Assembly: GCA_009829735.1 (NCBI GenBank)
Contig: CM020618.1
Location: forward strand, 32,216,894 to 32,280,893
Reading direction: 5' to 3'
Origin: Pyropia yezoensis
Lineage: Eukaryota > Rhodophyta > Bangiophyceae > Bangiales > Bangiaceae
DNA: 64,000 nucleotides
In this document: one piece after another, positions 43,880 to 55,200 of the stretch
How positions within the stretch are numbered: the first letter of the stretch is position 1
How the letters are laid out: every line of letters begins with the position of its first letter
Translations under genes and position numbers: made by a program
Notes under the pieces: generated by a model
Database searches by the model: none
Seen by the model: only the letters and a program-made list of their open reading frames with translations
What the model was told of the DNA's origin: nothing

Positions 43880-44870
43880 CCCCCTATGTACAGTATTGCT
43901 GACGCAGATCCGATACGTGCTGTGCATGATGACGCTTGTTCTCGCAAGCGTGCGCCGTCCTCGTGGCCCGCCTCGCCAATGACGAGCCTGCACCCGCAAG
44001 GCTTCAACGTCTGTGGAGAGACCCTCGACATGACTGTACTGTACTATACATGCGGAGTGCAAAGGTAGCATTACACCAGTAGCGGCTACTCTCGTACGTG
44101 TATGTTGGTATCATAGGTGCAATCTCTCTACTTGTCTGCTTGTGGCACAGCATACCTTCACGCCCAGGCCTGCTTCCCTCTCCAGTGTGGGCACAGCAGC
44201 CTAGCGACCAGTCGCCTCTGTCGTCCGCCGGTCATCGACGGGGGGCCCGGCCACATGCCGCGGGCGAGGTCGCCGATCCTCGTCATCACCCTTCCATGCG
44301 TGACACATGCGCTGGACACCGCGCGCGGTGGGGGCCGACGACACAGGCATGCCTCCCCCCCCCCCCCCCAGGGCCCCACCTGCCCCCCGGCCCCGACCGT
44401 CACCACTCGACAGGCGCGCGGCTCACCGCGAGGTGCGCCTACCAACCAGCAGCTGCCGCCGCTGCCACCGCCCCGCGTCGTCTTGGGCGTGGGAGGCGGC
44501 GGCACAGGCGCCGGTGGCCGGCTGCATTCGTCGTGGCAACGGGTCGGCCGACGCCGCGCCGCCGCCGGCTCGCACCCCACAGCTGCCCCGCTGAAAGGAA
44601 ACGGTGGGGTGTACGGCCGACAGCGCGCACGGCGGCGCCGCCCGTCCTCCCCACCGCTCCCCGCCGCCGTCAGGGACCCGCACCGCCTGGTGTGGGCCCG
44701 TATGTTTGTACTACAGTCCCCAGTTACCACGCGCCACCGCCCCCACACCCTCCACAGCTCCCTCACTCCCGCAACAAGATGATCACCTTCCCCACCCCCC
44801 CACCCTCCCACCCCTGTCGGCTGCACCCATCTCTCTCCCTACAGGAGCAGTCCGCACCCCCCCCCCCGCC
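43880..44870. other. Intergenic, mixed composition
   Basis: No supported gene. Lower-GC sequence runs to about 44160, then GC-rich C-run sequence. Confidence 0.4.
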
Positions 44871-44874
44871 CTCC

Positions 44875-45255
44875 TCACCAAAGGTGGAGGTCCGCCCCCC
44901 CCACTGCACAGCAGCTGAGCAGGCGACCGCCCTCGAGGTCAGCATCGTTGGGGTCCCACCTCCCCCCCCCCCCCCCCCGCCAGCGGGCCCAGGCACCTCT
45001 CCCCGGCCCCTCCTCCGCGGGGCGCTTCCCCCCCCCCCCCCCCCCAACCCCCGTCCACAGCGCCGCCCCCACCAGCGGCAGCAGCACCGCCCCCGTCCCT
45101 GCCGCCGCCGCCACCGCCACCGCCGTGGCAGGCGGGAGGGGCCGCCCGCCGAGGCCGCCCCCCGCGTACGCCTCGGCCGCCACCCCCAGCGCCGCCACCG
45201 ACACGGCCACCGACGCGGCAGCGGCGGCAAGGGCACCCGACACGGCGGACGCCAT
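44875..45255 (-). CDS. Possible small membrane protein, unrecognised
   Basis: 126 codons from an ATG at 45255. Two Ala/Val-rich hydrophobic stretches (residues 1-30 and about 43-70, ending LLPLVGAALWTG) precede a Gly-rich, homopolymer-encoded linker and a short tail (DPNDADLEGGRLL). After the G runs any frame could be right, so the C-terminus is uncertain. The strong GC bias means the hydrophobic stretches could be chance. Confidence 0.25.
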   Translation of the reverse strand: MASAVSGALAAAAASVAVSVAALGVAAEAYAGGGLGGRPLPPATAVAVAAAAGTGAVLLPLVGAALWTGVGGGGGGKRPAEEGPGRGAWARWRGGGGGRWDPNDADLEGGRLLSCCAVGGADLHLW

Positions 45256-45259
45256 GGCA

Positions 45260-46480
45260 AGGTGGGGGTGATCGCCGGGGGGGGAGAAGGGGGAGGTGGC
45301 GGGGATGGGGAGGATCCTTGACGCTTGATGCTTGATGGGAATCCCGTTCTCCAACAGGCGAGGGGGGGGGCGGGGGGTCGTGTAGGTCAAGAAGTTCCCG
45401 CCGGGCTAAAGAGCTCAGGGTGACAGGAGCTGAAGGGGGGGTCTGCCGCCTCAACGGCGTCTGCCTCGGCGGCCGCAGGCGTCGGCAGAGGCACCTCTGC
45501 CACACCGAGCGCGGCAGCAAACAGTCTGGGAGCCACGGGCGTCCGGTGCAGACTGAGGAAGAGGGGTGGGTGGCAGCCGCCTGGACGATGGGGAGGACGC
45601 CGGCAGCAGCGTCAGCAGACAACAGCAGCACCACGACGACCACCACCAGCGGCCGGCGAAGCGGCCGGGTGCTCCTCAACGCAAAAAGGGGGACAGGGTG
45701 GGAGGGGTGCGGCCGCCGTCAGGTAGGGGGGGCGGGGGCAAGACGCCAGCGCGCAGGGTGGCTGCCACGACCGTGACAGACAGACGGCAAACAGGGGAGC
45801 GACGGCGGTCAGAGGCGGCAGCGCGGCGACGCGGACGGGGAGCGCAAGCGGTCGCTGTCGCCCAGCGCCGCCTTTAAAGCCCCCCCCGCACCAGACGGGT
45901 GTGGAAGGGGGGAGCGCAGAGGGGTCTGCGGGGGAGGAGCGCCCCGCCGACGCGCTGCGGCGGGGGCACCCGTCCAAATCCCGCCCCCCCGGCACCGGGA
46001 GCGGCAACGGCGGCGGCAGCGGCGGCAGCGGCAGCGGCAGCGGCAGCGGCAGCAGCGGCTGCCGCCACCCCCACCCGCATCGCTCCCTCCCCACCCGCCC
46101 ACCCGCCCGTCTGCCCGCCGCCGCCCGCCCGCTCGCCAGCGGGCAGCGGGGTCCACGTCACGGCCACGCCCCCGCGCTGGCTGGGGGCAGAGGCGGCGGG
46201 CTGGGTTGGAGGTAGGAGGGTCGAGGGGGGGGGGGGGGAGGGAGGCGCCGCCGCTCGCGGCGGCACCTCCCTCCCCCGTGCAGAGGGTGGACGAGTGAGG
46301 AGGGGTGGGCCCGGGGTGGGCGGGGGGGGGGGGCGGCGTCGGCCGCTGTCGCCACCTCGCTGCGTGAAATGAGGGGGTGGCGACCGCCCTGCGCGTCGGG
46401 AAGGGAGCGGGGCGCGGCTCACGCGCCTGCAAGGGCAGTGCGCGACGCCGAGCTCCGATGACGCGTCGCATCGGTAGACA
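45260..46480. other. GC-rich intergenic sequence
   Basis: Imperfect GGC/GCA arrays near 46004-46068 and G runs near 46226-46240 and 46320-46333. No gene supported. Confidence 0.4.
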
Positions 46481-46642
46481 GTTGGAATTCAACGGGCGGG
46501 GCTCTCTCTCGAGTCACACGAATATGTACTGTGCGTGGAGAGCCAATTGACCCTTGTGAAATTGAAATTGTGATGGAGGCATGAGTAAAAGTATATCTTC
46601 TTCGTGGTGCTCGCCTGCCACGTGGTGAATGTGAACGACTGG

Positions 46643-46677
46643 GGCATGGCGCTTCGGCGCCATGCCGCCGAAGCGCC
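46643..46677. terminator. Compound hairpin with TTCG loop
   Basis: GGCATGGCGC-TTCG-GCGCCATGCC (46643-46666) forms a perfect 10-bp stem with a tetraloop. An overlapping alternative stem pairs 46648-46659 with 46666-46677 (GGCGCTTCGGCG). It may be a structured RNA element, a processing signal or a foldback remnant. A terminator role is only one possibility. Confidence 0.3.
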
Positions 46678-46689
46678 GAGGCAGTGCAC

Positions 46690-47486
46690 TGCGACGCGAC
46701 GGTGGGGGAGCCGCGCCGCGTCTACAGAGGTACCGCGCTGCGACCGATGGGAGCGCCGCCGCGGGCTATGACGGCGGCGTTCACGGCGTGCTGTCGCCTA
46801 CCCGCCGGGAAGCGGGGGGGGGGAGCGGGCTGGTGAGCGTCGGCGGCGGCCGCCACATCTGCAGCTGCCGCGGTGCTGCTGCCGCCGCAACGGCAGTGTC
46901 ACCCACCTTGTGGGCGTCGCCGCGGCCACAGCTGACGCCGCGGCGGCCGCGTGGTGCACGGCGGCGCACAGACTCTTCTGGGTGGGGGGTGCTGGCCGCC
47001 ACCGGTGAGGGGCCCCCCCCGCTGCAGCTGGCGCGGGCGAGGCGGGGGCGAGGCGGGGGCGAGGCTCAGAATGCGGGGGAGAGGGGGGGGAGGGGACGGT
47101 CGCCCCTTGCTGGCGGTGTGGAAAGGCGTTGAGAGCGGGGTGGACGGAAGGAGGAGGAGAAGGGGTGGCGGATGGGGTGGGTGGTGCAACGTGCCGTTGC
47201 TGTCGCGCGCTCGCCGTAGCATCAGCATGCTGAGCGGCGGCTGCAGCGGCGGCTGCTGCGACGGCGAGCGCAGAGGCAGCCGCCTGCTGTCGCGGACTGG
47301 TGCTGCTGCTCGCGTCGCTGCGGCTGGGCACCCCCGCTTCCTGGCACGCACGCCGCCCGGTGGACCGACGGGCGTGCCGGCGGGTCGCAGAGCACCCGCG
47401 TCAGCGCCCGCCGCCGCCGCCGCACGCCAAGCCGGCGTCCACCCCACGGGACCGCGGTGGCGGCGGCGGAGGCGGCGGAAGCAGGA

Positions 47487-47517
<31 letters not shown>

Positions 47518-47552
47518 TCGCAGCGCACGCGGCGGCGGCGGTGGACGGAGCG
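46690..47552. other. GC-rich sequence without recognised gene
   Basis: GGC arrays (47457-47545) and biased ORFs only. Confidence 0.4.
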
Positions 47553-48432
47553 TCAGAGGCGCCTTGGCTCCTCGCCGTTTTCCCCATTCCCACACAGCTG
47601 GTTTCGTTGCCTGCCCCCCCCCTCCCTCCCCCCTCCTCCCGTATCCGCAACCGGCCTACCCCCCCCCCCCCCCCCCTGTGCCGAGCCAACGGCGACCTGG
47701 TCCCCCCCCAGGCTGGGCCACCGCACCGTCACCACCGCGCTGTCCTCCACCGCCACCCACGTGTGGGCCACCCCCGGCGCCCACAGCACATAGTCCCCCT
47801 CCCTGACAAGGTCCACCACCCGGCCGGTCGGCGGGCGCCCCCCCCCCCCCGCCTCGTGCGCTCCCTCCTCCCCCCCCCCCCCCCCTCCCCCCCTCCGACG
47901 CCCCCTCGACGACGGCGGGGAGGCCCGGGAAAAAGAGGCGGTGGTGCCCCCGCACGAGCAGGGCCATGCTCGTCCCCACCCGGTTGGCCGCCACCCCCCC
48001 GCCATTGACCGCCCCCGCCGCGTGCGCCGACCACTTGACCTCCACCGCCGTCGACGCGGCGGGGGTGGCGGGGGGGAAAAAGTGGCCGACCAGCCACCCG
48101 CGGGTGGCGCTCCCGTTGGCCACCGCGTTCCCCACGGCCAGGGGCTCGGTGAGGTGGGGGCCGCCGCCGCCGCTGCCGCCGCCGCCACCGCCGCCACCGC
48201 CGCCGCCACCGCCGCCACTGCCGCCGCCGTTGCCGTCACCGTCACCGTCGGCGCCACCGTCACCGTCGCCGACGGCCGGCGCGGAGTCCCCCACCCGCGC
48301 GGCGGCGGCAGCAAGGGGCGCCGGCCGCACGTCCGCGGTGGACCGCAGCAGCACCGACGCGGCGGTGAGGGCGACCACCGACAGGGCGGTGAGGGCGGTG
48401 AGGCGGGCGCGGCGGCGGCTGGCGCGGGGCAT
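47553..48432 (-). CDS. Membrane-anchored cupin-fold protein (frame disturbed in homopolymers)
   Basis: The ATG at 48432 opens a basic start and a hydrophobic anchor (LTALTALSVVALTAASVLL), then a Gly-rich linker and a cupin-like domain: 'GWLVGHFFPP', 'VEVKWSAHAAG', 'TSMALLVRGHHRLFFPG' and, after a gap, 'DLVREGDYVLWAPGVAHTWVAVEDSAVVTVRWPS'. The EGDYVLW...H.W...DS..TVRWPS pattern is characteristic of a single-domain cupin family of unknown substrate. The last part lies in a different frame from the first. The switch falls within the C runs at about 47841-47890 (including a 13- and a 15-base run), so miscalled homopolymers are more likely than a true lesion. The downstream stop is therefore uncertain (47553 as read). 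Confidence 0.6.
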
Positions 48433-48558
48433 CGTGCCGGGACAGGGTACACCCGGGGGGGAGGGGGGGAACTGTGGGGGGGGGGGGGGGGGGGAGGGAA
48501 GAAGGGGGCGGCGGGCTCGAGTGGGGAGGGGGGAGGGGGTGGGTGCGGAAAGGGATTG

Positions 48559-48601
<43 letters not shown>

Positions 48602-48861
48602 CGGGGAAGGGGGTCGACCGCCGTAGCAGCAAGGTCAGTGTGACGGGGAGGGGAGGGGGAGGGGTGGAGGAGCGGGGGGGGGGTGGCGCGGTGGAGGCAG
48701 CGGCGGGGGGAGAAAAGGGGAGGAATGCGCGCAGGTGGAGGCCGCCGCCCACGTCGACACCCCGGGGGAACGGGCCCCGCCGCGGCGCCGCCACCCCCAC
48801 CCCCCATCGCCGCCACCGCACTGCCGCCACCGACGCTGCTGCCACCGACGCCACCGACGCC

Positions 48862-48899
<38 letters not shown>

Positions 48900-49030
48900 C
48901 GCCGCCGCCGCCACCGCCACCGGCGGTGGTGACCACGGCAGACGGGGCGGGGGGCGGCGCGGCCTGGTGGGCGACCGCCCAGCCGTCGCAGCAGGGGTGG
49001 TGGTCAGCGGGGGTGAAGACCGATGGAGCA

Positions 49031-49061
<31 letters not shown>

Positions 49062-50400
49062 CGGGGGCGGGGGGTGGGGGGTGGGGGGTGGGGGTGGGGG
49101 TGGAGTTGCGCCGACCCGAGGTGGTCGCTGACGCCCCGCCCGCCGGCCGCCTGCGGGCGGCCTCCCCACGCCGGCCGGCCGGCCGCGGCCGCGGCGGGGT
49201 AGGGTATGGACCGGCGGCGACACGGGGTCCCGCCGCCGCCGCGGCTAGCCGCCGCCGCCGCCGCTGCCACCACACACGCCGACGCTGGCAGCAGCAGCGG
49301 CAGCAGCAGCGGCAGCGGCAGCGGCAGCGGCAGCGGCAGCGGCGGCGGCGGCGGCGGCGGCGCGGCGGCGGCGCGGCGCGGCGGCGGCCACATCGCCGCT
49401 GGCGGGGTGGCGGGCGGGGGGGGGGGGTGGAATTTGGCGTCCGCCCCACCCCCCCCCCCCCCCCACCCCCCCCCCCCCACCACAACCCCGGGGGCGGCGG
49501 CGACACGCGCGTGGGTGGGGGGGTGGGGGCGTACGCCGCCGCTGGTGCGGGGGTGCCGCCCCATCCCCGCCCCCCCCGCCGCCCCAGCCACGCCCGCCCG
49601 CCCGGCGGGCGCCCCCGCCACGCCACGCCCGCCCGCCCGCCCGGCGGGCGCCCCCACCCGCCCCCGCCGCCGCCGCCGCCGCCGGCGGCCGCCCCGTGGG
49701 GGGGACTGTCGTCGGCCGGCTGACGCGCCACACGTCGCCGCGCGGGGCACGCGCAGCGGCGGCGGCCGTCGCGGAGGTGGTGGTGGGGTGGCGTTTGTAC
49801 AAGTAGGGGGGGGGGGGGTTGCGCCCGCGCCGTTGCGGTCGCCGCTGGTCGCAGATTTTGGTGGGTGTGGGGGGGGGGGCGGGGGGGGGGGGGGGGGGGG
49901 GGGGGATGGGGTGGGGTGGGGGGGGATGGGGTGGGGGAAAGGAGGCAGGTGGTCGGCGGTTGACCGACGCGTGGCGCGTGACGGATGCGGTGGGAGGGCG
50001 GTGGGGGCTCCGGCACGGCGGCTGCCCCGACGGGCACACCACCCCCCCGCGGGCGTTCCGTCTGGTCGCTGTCACGCTGCGGCTTGAGGGGTACATAGCG
50101 GGGGGGGGGGGGGGGGGGGGGGGGTGGCGGCGGTGACCACCAGGGCGGGGGCACGGGCGGCCGGCCGCGTCGGCGCCGCTGCTCCCCGTCACGCAGTGCG
50201 CCGCCGGCCACAGCGCGCGCCGCCGGTCGGCCGCCCCTGACCGCCGCCGGCGGGGGCGGCTCGCGGGGCAGCCGGCCCTCCCGTTTTCTCGTGGGGGGTG
50301 TGAGAGAGCACCCCCGCCGCAGCAACCGCCTGGTGGGGGCGGTGCGCCTGCTGTGCTCCTCTTCCGCGCCGTCCCCCCTCGCCCCCCCTCGTCAAGGTCT
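48433..50400. repeat. Poly-G and GC-array region
   Basis: Contains a 42-base G run (48560-48601), a 31-base G run (49031-49061) and further runs at 49880-49905 and 50100-50124, plus GGC/GCC and GCGGCA arrays. Very long ORFs (up to 889 codons) here are composition artefacts apart from the embedded cupin gene. Confidence 0.65.
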
Positions 50401-52266
50401 ATCCCTTTCGGAGGGGCCTTTCCAAGCGATTCACAGGGAAAAGAGGGGGACGACCGGCTCAGGCTGACCGGCGTCCCCGCCGGCTGCGGGTGTGGAACGG
50501 GGGCTGGGACGGCAGCGGCCGTGGACGGTCCTTTCAAGCCTGCGGGAGAGGGCGACGGCCGTCTGGGTAGACCTCCCCATGGAGGGATGCTGCACGCAAA
50601 GACCGTATGCACAGCGGGGGTTGCTTCGCGCCACCCGCTGCGCGTCTGGTCTCCCTCCCCCCCTCACTGCGACCAATGGGGAGAGGGGTACAGTCCGCCC
50701 AAAGGTCGACGCAGGTCAGAGGGGGCGGCGGCAGTGGGCCGCCACCGCGTCAAAGAAAGAGCCCCCAACCGCTGGCCCAGACCCTACCACGCCGGAACAT
50801 CCACCCACGTTGGGACGTGGCTGGCCGCCCACGAGGGCGCCGCCGCCGTCTCTTGTGTGGTGGAAGGGCGCGGCCCACCGGCGGTCGTCTGTGGGAGGGA
50901 AGGGGGCGCGGCCCAAGGGTGCCGGAGACCTCCTGTGTTGCCCACACGGGCGGGCTGTCCCCAGCAGGGCGTGCTTGTCCAGCCGGCGACGGCTGCAGGT
51001 CCAGCCCGTCGGTGATCAGCCACCCGCGGTGGGCGGTCCCGGCGGTGGGCGGCCACGTCGGCGCGTCCCGGCGGTCGACCTGGCGGGGGCGCGTCCATCG
51101 TGTCCCGACGGTCGACAGGGCGGGCGTCCATCGGCGGCCACCGCCTTGGTGCCTTCATCGTCGCGCGCCACCGCCTCAAGTGCCCCGTCATCCTGCCGTG
51201 CCATGCCTTGACAGGCCACCACCCTGGCGTCGTTGTGCAGTCCCCTCCAGCTCCCCCCCCTCTCCTCCCCCGCCACGCACGTGGGTTGCCCTTGTCAGTT
51301 CCCGCCTCGCCTCGCCACCCCCTGTCATCGGTGGAAGCCGTGGAAGCCGTGAGCAAGGTGGCACGCTCTGGGATGGCGGGATATGCCTCTGCCGCGCTGC
51401 GGGCGGGTGCTCCCTGTGGAGTGCCGCTCTCTCTCAAAAGGGCCCATCCTGTGGCATGATCAGGATGCCAAGTGCAGTGGGCGATCGAGGGACACGCCTC
51501 AGCGAGGTGGGACGGGTACCCGTCCCCGGGTCCCCCCCCGACGGCGAGCCCCCGCCCCGCCGCCGCCCGACGGACGAGCCGTGGCGGCGGCCGCGGGTCC
51601 AATCGCGTGGCACAGCTGAATACATACCAAATCTCCTCTGGCTGGTGACCGCGGAGATGGAGCGCCGGGCGTCCAATCCAATCTCGGTTGGTTGCTCAGA
51701 AACACGATCCCCGCTCGCTGACGCCATCACCGTGGCGACGGGTGCGTCTGGCTGTGCTCGAGGAAGAGGTGAATCCCGGCGTTGCGCAGCACACTGGCGG
51801 GCGCGGCGGCGACTCCGTTGTCAGATGGCACCCTCATTGGCCAAGCCACCGCGGCAAGTGTCAGGCAAGCCTCATCATGGGCCAACTGACTCAGGATGGG
51901 CTGGATACAGATCCCTGCTTGTCCGGTGGCTCAATGATTTGTGTAGTGATTGGTTCTCAGCGACGACCCCCGAGCCGGGCAGACAGACACGTGCCGCCCA
52001 ACCGTCTTTGTCCCCAACGACGCGCTTGGCCGCGGGGGCCCGGAACCTTGTCCAAGCCAGCAGTCGCAGTGACCCGCACGTGAAGCTTCTTGCCGCCCGG
52101 TCGCGTCGAGGACGAGGGTGGCTGGCGCGGCGGCACACTGCGGCGCGGCCCCCCTTAAGAGGCGAGGCCTTGCTCCCGCAACCACCCCTCGTGGGCGTGG
52201 TACCCCCCCCTCCGCCCACCCCTCCACCCACTTTCTCTCACTGCTCCCGTGTCGTCCCCCGCTGCC
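50401..52266. other. Intergenic region upstream of the alpha-galactosidase
   Basis: No recognised gene. A ~50-bp direct repeat (cgtcccggcggtcgac / gtgtcccgacggtcgac) occurs near 51061-51135. Directly upstream of the GH36 ATG is a pyrimidine-rich stretch (about 52200-52260), a possible initiator or 5' UTR. Confidence 0.4.
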
Positions 52267-55200
52267 ATGTCGACGCCTGCGCACACGGCGCTCCGCGCCG
52301 TTGCGTCGGCGACGGACATGAGCGCCAAGAGCCGCCCCCAACCGACGGTTGGACGATCCCCCGAAGACCCCGGCCCGAGCCGCGGGAGCATGGAGTACCT
52401 GTCGGGCGTGCGCAACGGTGGCGTCGACAGCAACGGCGGCGGCGGCGGTGCCAACAATGTGGTCCCGTCGCGATCCCTCTTTGACGGCCAGCCCGCGAAT
52501 GGGAGCTTTGGGGGCGGCCCCAACCGGGGGCCCGCCGCTCCGCTGCGCATGACCGAGCAGCGCCCAGGCATTTCGTGGGACGCGCGCAAGCGGGTGTTCC
52601 GCCTGCGGGGCAAGGACTCCCTCTACGTCTTCCGGGTGGACGACTCGAAGAACTTGGAGCACCTCTACTGGGGCCCCCCGCTGTTGGTGGAAGATGACCT
52701 GACCTACCTGTCCAAGACCAACGTGCCCGCGCCGTTTGACCCCAAGGGCGTAGTGTCCGTGGCCCGCAAGATGGGCCTGGATGAGCTGGGCGAAATTGCA
52801 GACGAGCACGACCTCTCGGAGCGCTGGAAGGTGTACACCCGCGCCAAGGACACGGCCACGGAGAATGACAGCCGGCCTCGTCGGCTGGAGAACGCGTCGT
52901 GGCGGCTGTGGTCGATGGAGCGCCACCGGGGGGGCGATCTTAACAAGGACCTGTCGGACGGGGTGCTGGCCATGGCCTTGGGCGAGTCGGTGGAAGGGGA
53001 CGTGGCGGCTGTGACCGAGGCCACGGGCGAAGACGCCGTGACGGCGGACGGGGACGAGGCTGTTTCGTCGGCCGGGGCGGCAGACGGGTCGCTCAAGGAC
53101 AGTGCAGCGCGAACCGTGCCCTCCACGGGCGGGCCACCGTCCGACGCGGACGAAACGCCCGCCCCGGCGCTGCCCCGCAGTGCTACTGTTGGCACCCCCG
53201 CGGCCGAGACGTCGTCAGGACGGCCGTCCCCGCCCTTCTCCCCGCGCATGGGCCCTCGCAGCGCGGCGGGTTTCCCCGCACGTATTGGCCAGACGCCCAC
53301 TTTTGGGCCCACCTCCCCTGCCGCCCTGGGTGGCACCACTGCCGGCCTGAGCAGCCTTACCGCCCACGCCGGGTCTTCCATGGGTCTCATGTCCCTGGGT
53401 GGGGCATCCTCCATGGATTTGGGCGCACACCTGTCCTCGTATGAGGCTACCAACTGGTCCAAGCTGGACCCCGAGCTGGTTGGAAAGAACACCAAGCTGC
53501 TGGAGTTTGCGGACCACGGCACAGGCGACTACCGGGAGCCGTCGCTCAAGGTTCGCTACAAGGACGGCTCGACGGTGTCGCCGCTCGAGTACAAGTCCCA
53601 CCGAATTGTGCGGGGGAAGCCTACGCTGGACGACTTCACTCCGGGCGTCTACGTAGAGTCCCCGAACGAGGCCACGACGCTTATTGTGGAGATGGTGGAC
53701 CCCGTGACGAACCTGGTCGTCCTTGTCCACTACACCGTCATGCACGAGTATGACGCGATCATCCGGCGAAACGTGGTGGTCAACTCGTCGTCAGACCTTG
53801 TCACCCTGCTTCACGTTGCGTCGGTCACGCTTGACTACGATGCGGACCAGTACTACATGACGCAGCTGTCGGGCGGCTGGGCTCGGGAGCGGCAGGTTGT
53901 TGTGCGCAAACTGGACGATGGTCTCACGGTTGTCAAGTCCTCTCGCGGCGCATCGAGCCATCAGTTCAATCCTTTCATTGTCATTTCGCCTGGGGGGCCG
54001 CCTGCTGAGGACTCTGGCATTGTCACGTCCTTCACACTGGTGTACAGTGGCAACTTCATGGCGTCGGCTGAGATCTCCGAGTCCCGGCGCCTTCGGGTGA
54101 GCATGGGCCTTAACCCGGAGGGTTTCACTTGGAGCCTGTCACCAGGCGAGAAGTTCAGCTCGCCCGAGGTGATTATGAGCTACTCGGACGAGGGGATGGG
54201 CAAGCTTAGCCGCGGCCTCCACCGCCTGATGCGGCAGCGGTTGGTGCCGCCGCGCTGGCGCGACTACTCGTGCCCGGTCCTCCTGAATACTTGGTACGTC
54301 TTGCGCTGCGAGTGCTCAGAAGGCTTTTTTTTTTTTCTCGTGGGAGTGGTGCCTTGCGGGGGTGATTTTTGGGTCGCTGTCGCTCTGAGAGGGCGCCCCC
54401 ACTGACATGCACTGGATGCTGGTTTCTTATCTGTGTGCTGCGTTTGTTCATCGCTGTTGGCATGCGGGCAGGGAGGCGGCCTACTTCAACGTCACCCACG
54501 AGGTGGTGGTGGAGATTGGGCGTGTGGCGGCCAAGGCGGGCATTGAAATGATTGTGCTTGACGATGGCTGGTTCGGTGAGCGCAACGACACGACTGCCGG
54601 GCTGGGTGACTGGTTCCCCAACCGGACCAAGCTGCCCTACAGCCTCGATGGCCTCGTGCGCGATGTCAACAACTTGGGCCTCAAGTTTGGCATCTGGATG
54701 GAGCCCGAGATGGTTTCTATGGACTCGAAGCTGTACAAGGAGCATCCCGACTGGTGCCTGCACGTGCCTTCGCGGGGACGGACTACCGGCCGCAACCAGC
54801 TCGTGCTGGACTTTTCGCGCGAGTGCGTGCGCGACCACATCTACAACGAGATGGATAAGATTCTCTCCAGCTGCCCCATTGAGTATGTCAAGTGGGACAT
54901 GAACCGTCATCTTACCGAAGTCTTCTCCCAGGACTTCCCGGCAGAGCGCCAGGGGGAGGTGGCCCATCGCTTCCTGATGGGCGTCTATGAGGTGCTGGGC
55001 CGCATCACGCGGCAGCATCCGGACGTGTTGTTTGAGACGTGCTCCGGTGGCGGTGGGCGCTTCGACGCTGGCATGCTTTTCTTTGCACCCCAAATTTGGA
55101 CGTCGGTACGTTGGCCAGGCCGTGTTCGCGAGTGTAGTGCAGCGCTTGCCATGTTGTACCAGCCATGGGCTGGTGTTTACGATGCTTCGCCACTGCTGGC

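Noticed and set aside
48433-50325. Upstream part of an 889-codon minus-strand ORF
   Set aside because: Only the final cupin portion has natural composition. The rest reads through poly-G and GGC arrays.
50607-52484. 625-codon plus-strand ORF before the GH36 gene
   Set aside because: Arg/Pro/Gly-rich without motifs, overlaps the start of the GH36 exon in another frame, and lacks an ATG context or homology.
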